A DNA stretch of 34,870 nucleotides. It comes from an uncultured Clostridia bacterium (GTDB lineage Bacteria > Bacillota > Clostridia > TANB77 > CAG-465). Positions 26,512-34,870 of this stretch are shown here, piece by piece (within the stretch, counting starts at the first letter, position 1; every line of letters starts with the position of its first letter). The stretch spans positions 1-34,870 of the forward strand of contig CANQUF010000011.1 of the NCBI GenBank assembly GCA_947626975.1. Direction: 5' to 3'. Both the position numbers and the translations under genes were made by a program. The notes beneath the pieces are model-generated. The model was given only the letters and a program-made list of their open reading frames with translations, was not told the DNA's origin and ran no database searches.

Positions 26512-26540
26512 TTGCAATTTTTTTTTCTATATTATATAAT
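26512..26540 (+). promoter_or_regulatory. Promoter of the split glucan synthase operon
   Basis: TTGCAA, a 17-base spacer and TATAAT, with a leader of about 35 bases. Confidence 0.65.
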
Positions 26541-26582
26541 TTAATTGTAATAATATAATTTGTTAAAGGGGTTGAATTTAAA

Positions 26583-29500
26583 ATGAAATATACACTAAAT
26601 AGTATTTTTAAAGAAGCTGATGAAAATTATAAAATAATAGAACAGACTAATCGACTACTAGAAACAACAGCGGATCTAAAAATACAAACTCATGCTGCAG
26701 GGCAATGGATTTTAGATAATATGTATATTATAGAAGAACAGTATGAAGATATAAAAGAAGATAAAAAGAGATTAAAAGGAAAGAAACTCCCTATTATAAA
26801 GACAAATGATGGTGAAAAATATATAACAATTTTTTTCTTAGCATACGAATTAATAGAAAAAAATACAGGATATGTTGACCAAAATTTAATTCTAAATTGT
26901 TTAAGAGAACATCAAAAATTATCATATTTAACATCCGAAGAGTTAAATTTATTTATGTTGATGTTAAAATTAGCATTACTTAAATTTATTGCAAGAATCT
27001 GTGAGACTATTGATAACTCTCAACTAAAAAAATTGGAAGTCGAACAGATACTTATATCAGAGTGTACTGATGAAAATTTGAAAAAAAGTTTAACAAATAA
27101 TTTTAAATTAAATATTAATTTTAGAGATTATATTTTAGATACAACAAAAATTAAAAGTACTAATACTGCTTTTGTTGAATATATGTCATATAGATTGAAA
27201 GAACTTGGAAAAAAAGGTGAAAAATATTTTTCAATCCTTACAGATGAAGCAGAGAAAATAGGCTTTACTATTGATGAAGCAATTGTAAAAGAGCATCTTG
27301 AAATTGCAAAATCAACAGATTATATGGGAAGAGCTATACTTGCTTTTAAGCAATTGCAAGGAATAAATTTTAGAGAGATTTTTGAAAAAGTAAATAAAAT
27401 TGATTTAACTTTAGCAGATGACTATACAGGGGAATTTGTGAAATGTGATTATAAAACAAAGACAAGATATCGTGAATATATTATAAAACTTGCAAAAAAA
27501 TATAATTTGTCTGAAATATATGTTGCTAAAAAGGCAGTAGAATGTTCTAAAAAGTATAAAAAACATGTTGGATTTTTTTTAATAGATGATGAAAAATGGT
27601 TACTAAAAAAAGCTTTAGGAAAGTCGTATATTAATAATGTAATATATAACAAAATAATTACTCCAATAAAACCATTTATATATATATCTTCAATTTTTAT
27701 ATTATCAATTTTAATCGCCTATGTTACTACATTTAAACTTTTGGTATTTGATAATATATATATAAAAACTATAGAGTTTATTCTTTCATTTATATTTTCA
27801 ATAGAGATAGTACAAAAGTTTATTAATTATATACTAAGAAAAATAGTACATCCAAAAATATTGCCAAGATTTGATTTTTCTAAATCTATTGATGAAAAAT
27901 ATCCTACATATATAGTTATGCCAACTATTATTTCTTCAGTAAATAAATTAGAAGAAATGATTAAAAAAATGGAAGTAACTTATCTTGCTAATCGCAGTGA
28001 TAATATATATTATATGTTACTTGGTGATTGTATTTCAAGCGATACACCAGATATTGAACTTGATAAAGATATATTAAATTATGCTAAGAAAAGGTTAGAT
28101 GAACTAAATAAAAAATATGTAGATAAACATATTCTGTTTAATTTTATATATCGTAAAAGAGTTTACTCAAAAGGTGAAAAATGCTACATGGGATATGAAA
28201 GAAAAAGAGGTGCTTTATCTGAATTTAATAAACTTATTTTAGGAAGACTTTCACAAGAGCAGATTAGTAAAAAGTTTAATATTATATATGATGATATTAT
28301 AAACGCTAAATATGCGATTACTTTAGATGAAGATAGTAAACTATCTTTAAATACGGCAAAGGATTTAGTGGGTATAATAGCACATCCTATAAATAGACCT
28401 ATACTTTCAAAAAATGGAAAAATTGTAAAAAAAGGCTATGGTATAATTCAACCATCTGTAGGACTTGATATTGAGTCTGCAAATAAATCAATATTTTCTA
28501 AAATTTTTGGTGGATTTGGTGGCTTAGATATTTATACTACTGCAATATCCGATGTTTATCAAGATGTTTTTGGTGAGGCTATTTTCTGTGGTAAGGGTAT
28601 ATACAATATAGAGTTATTTGATGATTTACTAAGTAAAGAAATTCCTGAGAATTTAGTATTATCACATGATTTGCTTGAAAGTTCATATATTAGAGCAGGT
28701 CTTGCTTCAGATATAGAATTACAAGATGATTTTCCAAGCAATTATATTGCATATATGAAAAGAAACCATAGATGGTATAGAGGAGATATGCAAATATTAC
28801 GTTGGTTAATAAGCCCAAAATCTAAAATTAATTTACTGTCTAAATGGAAAATATTTGATAATTTAAGACGACCATCACTTGATGTTTTTTTACTTTTAGC
28901 ATTAATATTATCACTTTTTTATACACCAGAAACTTTTGCAATAACTGCACTTATAGTTTTCTTTACAGTTAATTTTGGCGTATTTTTATCAATTATAGAT
29001 GTGTTATTGTTTGGACTAGAGAATCATACTAAAGAGGTGCAATATATACCAATTATTCATGGAATACAGGCAGATTTATTAAATATGTGTTATAATTTTG
29101 TACTTATTCCATATAAAGCATATATTTGCATAAATGCTTTTTCTCTGTCATTATATAGGATGCTTATATCACATAAAAAACTTTTACAATGGACTACAGG
29201 AGAGATACTTGAGAAAAGGTCAAAATCTAATTTAATGTATTATATTAAAAGTATGATTATAAATATTTTGGTAGGCATTTTCATTATAATAGTTCCTATA
29301 AGTAAAATAACAAAATTAGATGTATATATAATATTTAAAGACTTTATTGGTATGTCTATGATGATTGCCCCATTTCTTGCATATTTGTTAGGAAAAGACC
29401 ATTTATTTACAATTAAGTTAAAAAGAAAGATAAATCAAGATGATAAAGATGAAATTTTAGAAATTGCCAATAGAACTTGGAATTTCTTTGATAATATGAT

Positions 29501-32201
29501 GAATGAAACAAATAATTATTTGCCAACAGATAATTTTCAAGAGACAAGAAGATACAAAATTGTAAATAGAACTTCATCAACTAATATTGGATTTGCAATA
29601 CTTTCTATTATATGTGCATATGATTTGAAATTTATCTCATTAGAAGATACTATAAAAAGATTAAAAAATATTTTTAATACAATTGAAAAATTAGAAAAAT
29701 GGAATGGACATCTATATAATTGGTATAATATAAAAACATTAGAACCATTAAGACCTAGATTTATATCAACTGTAGATAGTGGTAATTTTGTTGCATCTCT
29801 TTATGTTGCAAAAGAGTTTTTAAATGAAATTTCTAATAATGTAAATATTAATTCAAAATTTACTAACATACATGAAAGCGACTTAAAATATTTAAGTGAT
29901 TATATTGTCCAATTAATAGATAATACTGATTTTACTGTGTTATACGATACTAGTAGAAATTTATTTTCTATTGGATATGCCCAGGAAAACGGTAAACTTG
30001 TTGATAGTTATTATGATATGTTAATGTCAGAGAATAGAACTACAAGTTTAATAGCTATTGCATCAAGGCAAATAACATCTAAGCATTGGTTTGCACTAGC
30101 AAGAAATTTAGTTAAAGTAGATGGATACAAAGGACTATTATCTTGGTCAGGAACAGCATTTGAATACTTTATGCCATATATATTTAATAAATCATATCCG
30201 CATACTTTGATTGATCAATCTTTGTTTTTTACTCAATATAGTCAAATTAAATATGCTAAACAAAATAATGTACCATGGGGAATATCTGAAGCTGCATATG
30301 CTGTTAAGGATGATTTATTAAATTATCAGTATAAAGCGTTTGGAATACCTTGGCTTGGACTTAAACGTGGATTAAATAATTATTTAGTTATCGCTCCATA
30401 TGCTTCAATTATAATGTTGCCATTTATACCTCAAAAAGTATGTAAAAATATAAAAAGATTGAAAAGATTAGGATTATATTCTTCATATGGCTTTTATGAT
30501 TCTATTGACTATACAAAAAATCATTTAGATGAAGGTGCTGAATATGAAGTAATAAAGACTTATATGGCACATCATCAAGGTATGATACTAGCTTCTATAA
30601 ATAATTATATAAATAATGGAATTATAAAAGAAAGATTTCATTCTAATCCTGATATTAAAGCTTGCGACATATTGCTAAAAGAAAGAGAAAGAATGAAAGC
30701 TAAAATTAAAAAGACTTTAAGAGATAAAAATAATTTATTCAAACAAAAAAATGTTGAAAAATATACTTCTCATGTAAACTGTATCTATACAGAGAAAAAG
30801 TTTGTTGATGAGAATAAAGATTTTAAGCAAGAGTTAAATATTGCACTTTTAAAAGGAGGAAATATATCTGAAATAATTACTAATACTGGTGCAAGCTATA
30901 TGAATTATAAAGGAAAAATATTAAATAAACAAAGATTCTCAGATATGCAATCAACAGGTAATTTTATATATCTTACAGATAAAGTCAGTGGACATAAATT
31001 TAGTGCTACTGATGGCGATATAACTAGTGTAAATAATAAAAATTCATATAAATGTATATGGACTAGTGGAACAAATAGAGTGGAAAACTATATAGAGGAT
31101 GAAAATTTAGAGATTACAACAACCACATTTTTAGCTCCTGAATATAACGCTGAAATAAAGAAAGTAAGTATGTATAATAATAGTAATATAAGAAGAGAAA
31201 TATTAATAAATACATATTTTGAACCTGCAATGACCGATTATATGACTAATGTTGTACATCCTTCATTTAGTAATCTTCAAATTGAGACATATTATGATGA
31301 CCAATTAGATATTTTGGTTGCAAGTAAAAGGAAGAAAAATGAGGATGACACCGATTTATATGTATACTCAAGATTAGTTGGAATTGATCTTGCAAAAGAT
31401 GTAGAAACAGAAAAACAGAAATTAGTTAAAAATCCTTTACAAGCATATGATATAGATATTGTTAAATATCCTCTTTGGCCTATACTATCATATAGAGCTA
31501 CAATAATACTAGATCCTTATGAAAGGCAAGAATTTTATTATATTATTGGCGCTACTGATACAAAGTATAAAATTTCTAATTCTGTAGTTAATTTAGACAT
31601 TGAAGGAATTAAAAATCAGTTTAAGCTTACAAGTGAACTTAATAGTGTTGTTGCAAGATATCTTAAATTAGAGCACGGTAAAGCTCAAATATATAATAAT
31701 ATAGTAAGAGATGTATTATTTAAAAAACACAAAGATAATTTAAATGCAGATAAATATTGGGGAAAATCTTTACCACAATCTTTACTTTGGAAATATTCAA
31801 TATCAGGAGATTTACCTATTATTCTTGTGTATGTAGAAAAAATTGAAGATGCAGGTATAATAAATGAATTAATAAATTTCATGGATTATATTAAAAATAG
31901 AAAGATTGATATTGATATTGTTATATTAATAGATGAACCTCAAAGACAAAATGGACCTGTATATATGTATCTTAAAACTAGACTTGATAAAACAGTATTT
32001 ATAGATAATACAAGAGGAAATATTTATTTAATAAATGTTAATATATTAAACAATACTGAAATTGATTTATTATCTTTTCTTGCAAGAAAGTTTATTAGAA
32101 GTGCTGATGAGTTTTTAACTGATTCTTCACAAGATGATGTTAATTTTTCAGATGAATTATCAAAGAAAGTTATAGAAAATAACAAAAATAAGGAGGAATA
32201 G
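26583..32201 (+). CDS. Cyclic beta-1,2-glucan synthase (NdvB/ChvB type), N-terminal and central part
   Basis: This is a 1872-residue membrane protein with SD AAAGGGG and ATG 26583. After an N-terminal helical region, two membrane helices (about 362-388, 396-420) precede a GT84/GT2-like catalytic domain with LLGDC, TLDEDSKL (about 579-586), LSHDLLES and KRNHRWYRGDMQ (Q/RxxRW-like, about 725-736). More membrane helices follow (about 763-815, 884-938). Next come a glycoamylase-like domain (about 959-1350; STVDSGNFVASL, LSWSGTAFEYFMPYIF, YMAHHQGM), a GH94 N-type beta domain (about 1406-1690) and a helical segment with KYSISGDLPIILVYV. The usual protein is one chain of 2,700-2,900 residues that ends in a GH94 phosphorylase domain. 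Here that part is the next gene. Product linkage is inferred from the family. Confidence 0.85.
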   Translation: MKYTLNSIFKEADENYKIIEQTNRLLETTADLKIQTHAAGQWILDNMYIIEEQYEDIKEDKKRLKGKKLPIIKTNDGEKYITIFFLAYELIEKNTGYVDQNLILNCLREHQKLSYLTSEELNLFMLMLKLALLKFIARICETIDNSQLKKLEVEQILISECTDENLKKSLTNNFKLNINFRDYILDTTKIKSTNTAFVEYMSYRLKELGKKGEKYFSILTDEAEKIGFTIDEAIVKEHLEIAKSTDYMGRAILAFKQLQGINFREIFEKVNKIDLTLADDYTGEFVKCDYKTKTRYREYIIKLAKKYNLSEIYVAKKAVECSKKYKKHVGFFLIDDEKWLLKKALGKSYINNVIYNKIITPIKPFIYISSIFILSILIAYVTTFKLLVFDNIYIKTIEFILSFIFSIEIVQKFINYILRKIVHPKILPRFDFSKSIDEKYPTYIVMPTIISSVNKLEEMIKKMEVTYLANRSDNIYYMLLGDCISSDTPDIELDKDILNYAKKRLDELNKKYVDKHILFNFIYRKRVYSKGEKCYMGYERKRGALSEFNKLILGRLSQEQISKKFNIIYDDIINAKYAITLDEDSKLSLNTAKDLVGIIAHPINRPILSKNGKIVKKGYGIIQPSVGLDIESANKSIFSKIFGGFGGLDIYTTAISDVYQDVFGEAIFCGKGIYNIELFDDLLSKEIPENLVLSHDLLESSYIRAGLASDIELQDDFPSNYIAYMKRNHRWYRGDMQILRWLISPKSKINLLSKWKIFDNLRRPSLDVFLLLALILSLFYTPETFAITALIVFFTVNFGVFLSIIDVLLFGLENHTKEVQYIPIIHGIQADLLNMCYNFVLIPYKAYICINAFSLSLYRMLISHKKLLQWTTGEILEKRSKSNLMYYIKSMIINILVGIFIIIVPISKITKLDVYIIFKDFIGMSMMIAPFLAYLLGKDHLFTIKLKRKINQDDKDEILEIANRTWNFFDNMMNETNNYLPTDNFQETRRYKIVNRTSSTNIGFAILSIICAYDLKFISLEDTIKRLKNIFNTIEKLEKWNGHLYNWYNIKTLEPLRPRFISTVDSGNFVASLYVAKEFLNEISNNVNINSKFTNIHESDLKYLSDYIVQLIDNTDFTVLYDTSRNLFSIGYAQENGKLVDSYYDMLMSENRTTSLIAIASRQITSKHWFALARNLVKVDGYKGLLSWSGTAFEYFMPYIFNKSYPHTLIDQSLFFTQYSQIKYAKQNNVPWGISEAAYAVKDDLLNYQYKAFGIPWLGLKRGLNNYLVIAPYASIIMLPFIPQKVCKNIKRLKRLGLYSSYGFYDSIDYTKNHLDEGAEYEVIKTYMAHHQGMILASINNYINNGIIKERFHSNPDIKACDILLKERERMKAKIKKTLRDKNNLFKQKNVEKYTSHVNCIYTEKKFVDENKDFKQELNIALLKGGNISEIITNTGASYMNYKGKILNKQRFSDMQSTGNFIYLTDKVSGHKFSATDGDITSVNNKNSYKCIWTSGTNRVENYIEDENLEITTTTFLAPEYNAEIKKVSMYNNSNIRREILINTYFEPAMTDYMTNVVHPSFSNLQIETYYDDQLDILVASKRKKNEDDTDLYVYSRLVGIDLAKDVETEKQKLVKNPLQAYDIDIVKYPLWPILSYRATIILDPYERQEFYYIIGATDTKYKISNSVVNLDIEGIKNQFKLTSELNSVVARYLKLEHGKAQIYNNIVRDVLFKKHKDNLNADKYWGKSLPQSLLWKYSISGDLPIILVYVEKIEDAGIINELINFMDYIKNRKIDIDIVILIDEPQRQNGPVYMYLKTRLDKTVFIDNTRGNIYLINVNILNNTEIDLLSFLARKFIRSADEFLTDSSQDDVNFSDELSKKVIENNKNKEE

Positions 32202-32207
32202 ACTCAA

Positions 32208-34259
32208 ATGAAAATAGGAAATACATCCAATTATATTGCTTTTAATTCCTATGGTGGATTTACAAAGAGTAAGGATGAATATCATATTTTAAATACTAAA
32301 ACTCCATTACCTTGGTGTAATGTAATGGCTAATGAAAATTTTGGTACCATAATATCTAGTTATGGTACCGTATATACATATTTTAAAAATAGTAGAGAAT
32401 ATAAAATTACAGATTGGTGTAATGATTGGATAAATTTTACACCAGGTGAAATATTTACAGGAATATTTGAAAAAGATTATAACTTAATTTATGGATTTGG
32501 ATATAGTGTAGTTGTTGAAGAAAATGAGTATATAAAAAAATCAATGAACATATTTATTCCAAAGGATGATACTATTAAAATTCAACAGATAAATTTAGAG
32601 AATATATATGGTGAAGAAAAAGAATTGGAAATAACATATAAAATGGAAGTAGCACTTGGGGTTGCTCAAGAGACTAATAAAGAATATATAATTTCTAGAA
32701 TTAAAAATAATATTTTGGAACTTCAAAATCCTTATAGTCTAGAATTTTCGAATTGTACAGTGTTTGTAATGGTAATTGGCAATGATGATGATAATGTTTC
32801 ATATTCTTTTGATGCTGAAAATGCAACTACTAAAATTAAGATTAAAATACCAGCGTATAGTAAAATTTCATTTAGTATAATAGTTGGTGGAACTGATAAA
32901 GGTGAAGAATATATAAATTATATATATGATAAATATTCTAAAAGTAATGCTATAACTAAAGAATTTAATAAAACTAAAAAATATTGGAGAGAATTAGTAG
33001 TAAGAAATTCAAATATAGATGACGAGTATATTAATATAATGTATAGTGGTTGGTTACTTTATCAAACAATTGTATGTAGACTATACGCCAAATCAGGATT
33101 TTATCAATCAGGTGGTGCTATTGGTTTTAGAGATCAATTACAAGATTCGTTAGCTTTAATTTCATCAAAACCTGAATTTACACGAAAGCAAATAATTCTA
33201 AATGCTAGTAAGCAATTTGAAAAGGGAGATGTACTGCATTGGTGGCATGAACATAATGGAGCTGGAATTAGGACATATTTTTCAGATGATTATCTTTGGC
33301 TTGCTTATGTTTTATCTGAGTATATATCAAAAACTTCTGATTATTCAATTTTAGATATAAGGACTAATTATTTAGAAGATAAACATATGGGAAATAAACG
33401 TGAATTATATGATGTATTTCATTCTATACCAAAAGATGACAGCATATATGAACATGCTAAAAAAGCTATATTATATAGTTTGTCAAGAAAAAGCCCTAAA
33501 AACGGACTTCTTGATATTGGAGACGGTGACTGGAATGATGGATTTAGTAATATACGTGGACAGTCAGTATGGCTTACATTTTTCATGATGAATATTCTTG
33601 ATAGATTTAAAGATATTGCAAATTATATGAAAGATTTTGATATGGTTAAAATTTGTCAAAGGGAAAGACATATTTTAAAATATAGTATAATATCTAATTG
33701 TTGGGATACTGATCATTTTGTAAGGGCCTTTTTTGAAAATGGAGAAATTTTAGGAGCATATTCAAATAATGAATGTAAAATTGATTTAATTTCACAAGCA
33801 TGGGCAGTAATTTCAATGATAAATGATCTAGACGTTAAATATGAATTAAATACATGTATTCAAACTGCTAATAAATATTTAGTAGATAAAGAAAATATGA
33901 TTGTAAAATTATTATATCCACCTTTTGATAAACCTAAGAATAATCCTGGGTATATAAAAGCATATATTCCTGGGATAAGAGAAAATGGGGGACAGTATAC
34001 GCATGCTGCTACTTGGCTTGCAAAAGCATATTTTGAATTAGGTAAAAAAGATGAAGCAATAGAAATACTTAAATATATCAATCCAATATATCATAGTGAT
34101 ACAAAAGAAAAAGCAGATAGATATATGGTAGAACCATATGTAGTAGCTGCTGATATATATTCTAATCCTGAACATATAGGAAGAGGAGGGTGGACTTGGT
34201 ATACTGGTTCATCTGCTTGGAACTTTAAAATAATAGAAGATTATTTGGATAAAAAATAA
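32208..34259 (+). CDS. GH94 phosphorylase part of the split cyclic beta-1,2-glucan synthase
   Basis: This is a 683-residue protein with AAGGAGG 11 bases before ATG 32208. It matches the last quarter of NdvB/ChvB: a GH94 N-terminal beta domain (TPLPWCNVMANENFGTIISS, KNSREYKITDWCNDWINFTP), then the alpha/alpha-barrel with GGAIGFRDQLQDSLA (about 301), GDVLHWWHEHNGAGIRTYFS, GDGDWNDGFS (438-447, the block that holds the general-acid Asp in GH94), ISQAWAVIS, PGIRENGGQYTHAATWLAKA and EPYVVAADIYSNPEHIGRGG. In whole synthases this domain trims glucan chains and sets ring size. No signal or membrane segment is present. It is in the same frame as the preceding gene, separated by TAG-ACT-CAA, and is certainly coupled to it. 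It could act in trans on the membrane part. Confidence 0.88.
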   Translation: MKIGNTSNYIAFNSYGGFTKSKDEYHILNTKTPLPWCNVMANENFGTIISSYGTVYTYFKNSREYKITDWCNDWINFTPGEIFTGIFEKDYNLIYGFGYSVVVEENEYIKKSMNIFIPKDDTIKIQQINLENIYGEEKELEITYKMEVALGVAQETNKEYIISRIKNNILELQNPYSLEFSNCTVFVMVIGNDDDNVSYSFDAENATTKIKIKIPAYSKISFSIIVGGTDKGEEYINYIYDKYSKSNAITKEFNKTKKYWRELVVRNSNIDDEYINIMYSGWLLYQTIVCRLYAKSGFYQSGGAIGFRDQLQDSLALISSKPEFTRKQIILNASKQFEKGDVLHWWHEHNGAGIRTYFSDDYLWLAYVLSEYISKTSDYSILDIRTNYLEDKHMGNKRELYDVFHSIPKDDSIYEHAKKAILYSLSRKSPKNGLLDIGDGDWNDGFSNIRGQSVWLTFFMMNILDRFKDIANYMKDFDMVKICQRERHILKYSIISNCWDTDHFVRAFFENGEILGAYSNNECKIDLISQAWAVISMINDLDVKYELNTCIQTANKYLVDKENMIVKLLYPPFDKPKNNPGYIKAYIPGIRENGGQYTHAATWLAKAYFELGKKDEAIEILKYINPIYHSDTKEKADRYMVEPYVVAADIYSNPEHIGRGGWTWYTGSSAWNFKIIEDYLDKK

Positions 34260-34298
34260 TAATATATGATATATAATTTATAATTTAATTATATGTGG

Positions 34299-34495
34299 CG
34301 TTACAAGTTACTATTCAGACTACCTTGATCAGAAAATGCAAAATTAATTAAAATTTAATGTGTATTATACATAATATTGAATTTGTAATACAATTTTAAA
34401 ATATTATATTTAATTTAGAAATATAGTAATATTAAGGTTAATAATCATTTTTTATAAATTTTATAATCTTCTAGTCTGAATAGTAACCGTTACAA
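34299..34495. mobile_element. MITE-like element 2 (181 bp, 16-bp TIRs) with 8-bp target duplications
   Basis: Element 34307-34487 has perfect 16-bp TIRs, GTTACTATTCAGACTA (34307-34322) and its complement (34472-34487). It is flanked by perfect direct repeats CGTTACAA at 34299-34306 and 34488-34495. The interior is AT-rich and non-coding. The TIR pattern GTTACNNTTCAG and the 8-bp duplication are those of the element at 10699-10913, while the interiors look unrelated. It lies 32 bases upstream of the -35 of a non-coding transcription unit. Confidence 0.85.
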
Positions 34496-34526
34496 AAATA
34501 AAAAAATGTAAAAATGTAAAAAAATA

Positions 34527-34555
34527 TTGACTTTTTATAAATTTTAATGTATAAT
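34527..34555 (+). promoter_or_regulatory. Strong promoter of the non-coding RNA unit
   Basis: TTGACT, a 17-base spacer and TATAAT. No ORF with an SD follows before the terminator. Confidence 0.8.
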
Positions 34556-34562
34556 ATTGCAT

Positions 34563-34799
34563 AGAGTTTAAGTTATATATTTTTTTAATAAAAATTAAGT
34601 TTAATTATTATAGTTATTTATTATGTTTAATAAATGGAATTAGAGGGGAGATATACCATTTTATTTGCACTTATCCCTTAGGCGGAATGTCTTATTGTTT
34701 TAAGATATATCGGTTCAACTCCGTTTGAGTGCGCATAGTCATTTTTATTAACCTCCCGTTTAATGGCATATACTAAAAGTATATGTCATTAAATTTTTT
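34563..34799 (+). ncRNA. ssrS: Structured non-coding RNA, candidate 6S RNA
   Basis: A strong promoter and a strong terminator bound about 237 bases without a credible ORF and with higher GC in the core (34640-34760). The core folds as an interrupted rod. GGGAG (34646-34650) pairs with CTCCC (34753-34757). A large bubble follows. Then GCACT pairs with AGTGC (34667-34671/34728-34732), AGGCGGA with TCCGTTT (34680-34686/34720-34726), and ATGTCTTA with TAAGATAT (34687-34694/34701-34708). The strands TCCCTTAGGCGG and CTCCGTTTGAGTGCGCATAG resemble conserved parts of 6S RNA (compare E. coli CCCCTGAGCCG and CTCCGCGGTTGGTGAGCATG, from memory). 6S RNA binds RNA polymerase holoenzyme. A leader riboswitch for a gene beyond the window is the main alternative. 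I am confident of an RNA, less so of its identity. Confidence 0.55.
34759..34799 (+). terminator. Terminator of the non-coding RNA unit
   Basis: TTTAATGGCATATACT pairs with AGTATATGTCATTAAA (16 bp, one G-U) around a 3-base loop, followed by six T. Confidence 0.9.
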
Positions 34800-34870
34800 A
34801 TATAATAGGAAAGTCATACCGAAAAAATTCAAAAAAGTGTAGGTTAACATAATAGTACTATACTAATAAA

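Noticed and set aside
34711-34723. CGGTTCAACTCCG resembling a tRNA T-arm
   Set aside because: No acceptor, D or anticodon stem can be formed around it. The bases fit the rod-like RNA fold better.

Overview
The window is very AT-rich DNA with strong Shine-Dalgarno sites, consensus sigma-A promoters and many intrinsic terminators. RNase Y, TypA, a DUF4364 protein, a YetF (DUF421)/DUF4363 pair, a BclA-type collagen-like protein, Spo0A-box-like sites and LPXTG-type surface proteins together point to a low-GC Gram-positive of the Clostridia type, probably spore-forming. I do not assign a genus.

Layout. (1) 1-7037: the end of an unidentified gene, then a 2014-residue secreted repeat protein whose last ~45 codons are spread over three frames by two apparent one-base insertions, then a small membrane protein with a thioredoxin-like domain that lacks the catalytic cysteines. 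(2) 7038-9024: RNase Y with its own promoter and terminator. (3) 9025-15862: four tandem paralogous surface proteins (signal peptide, starch-binding CBM26-like domain, four FIVAR-like helical repeats, sortase signal). Each has its own TTGAAY-N17-TAATAT promoter and terminator. Two have perfect Spo0A-like boxes upstream of the promoter and one has a degenerate box. The last two share a 591-bp identical block. A 215-bp MITE-like element sits between the first two. (4) 15863-18273: small membrane proteins (Yip1-like, holin-4-like, YetF, DUF4363). (5) 18274-23330: housekeeping genes, dapA, engB, serS and a DUF4364 gene on the minus strand and cmk-plsC on the plus strand. (6) 23331-26422: typA and a collagen-like BclA-type protein. 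(7) 26423-34259: a cyclic beta-1,2-glucan synthase (NdvB/ChvB type) split into two adjacent genes in the same frame, separated by one TAG and two codons. (8) 34260-34870: a second MITE-like element of the same terminal-repeat family, then a non-coding transcription unit with promoter, rod-like fold and strong terminator that resembles 6S RNA.

The common theme is the cell surface: a giant secreted repeat protein, starch-binding wall-anchored proteins, a probable spore-surface collagen-like protein and a glucan synthase. The most notable observations are the two MITE-like elements with perfect 16-bp terminal inverted repeats and perfect 8-bp target duplications, the tandem family with Spo0A-like boxes and mosaic divergence, the split glucan synthase, the giant protein with all its cysteines in one patch, and the candidate 6S RNA.
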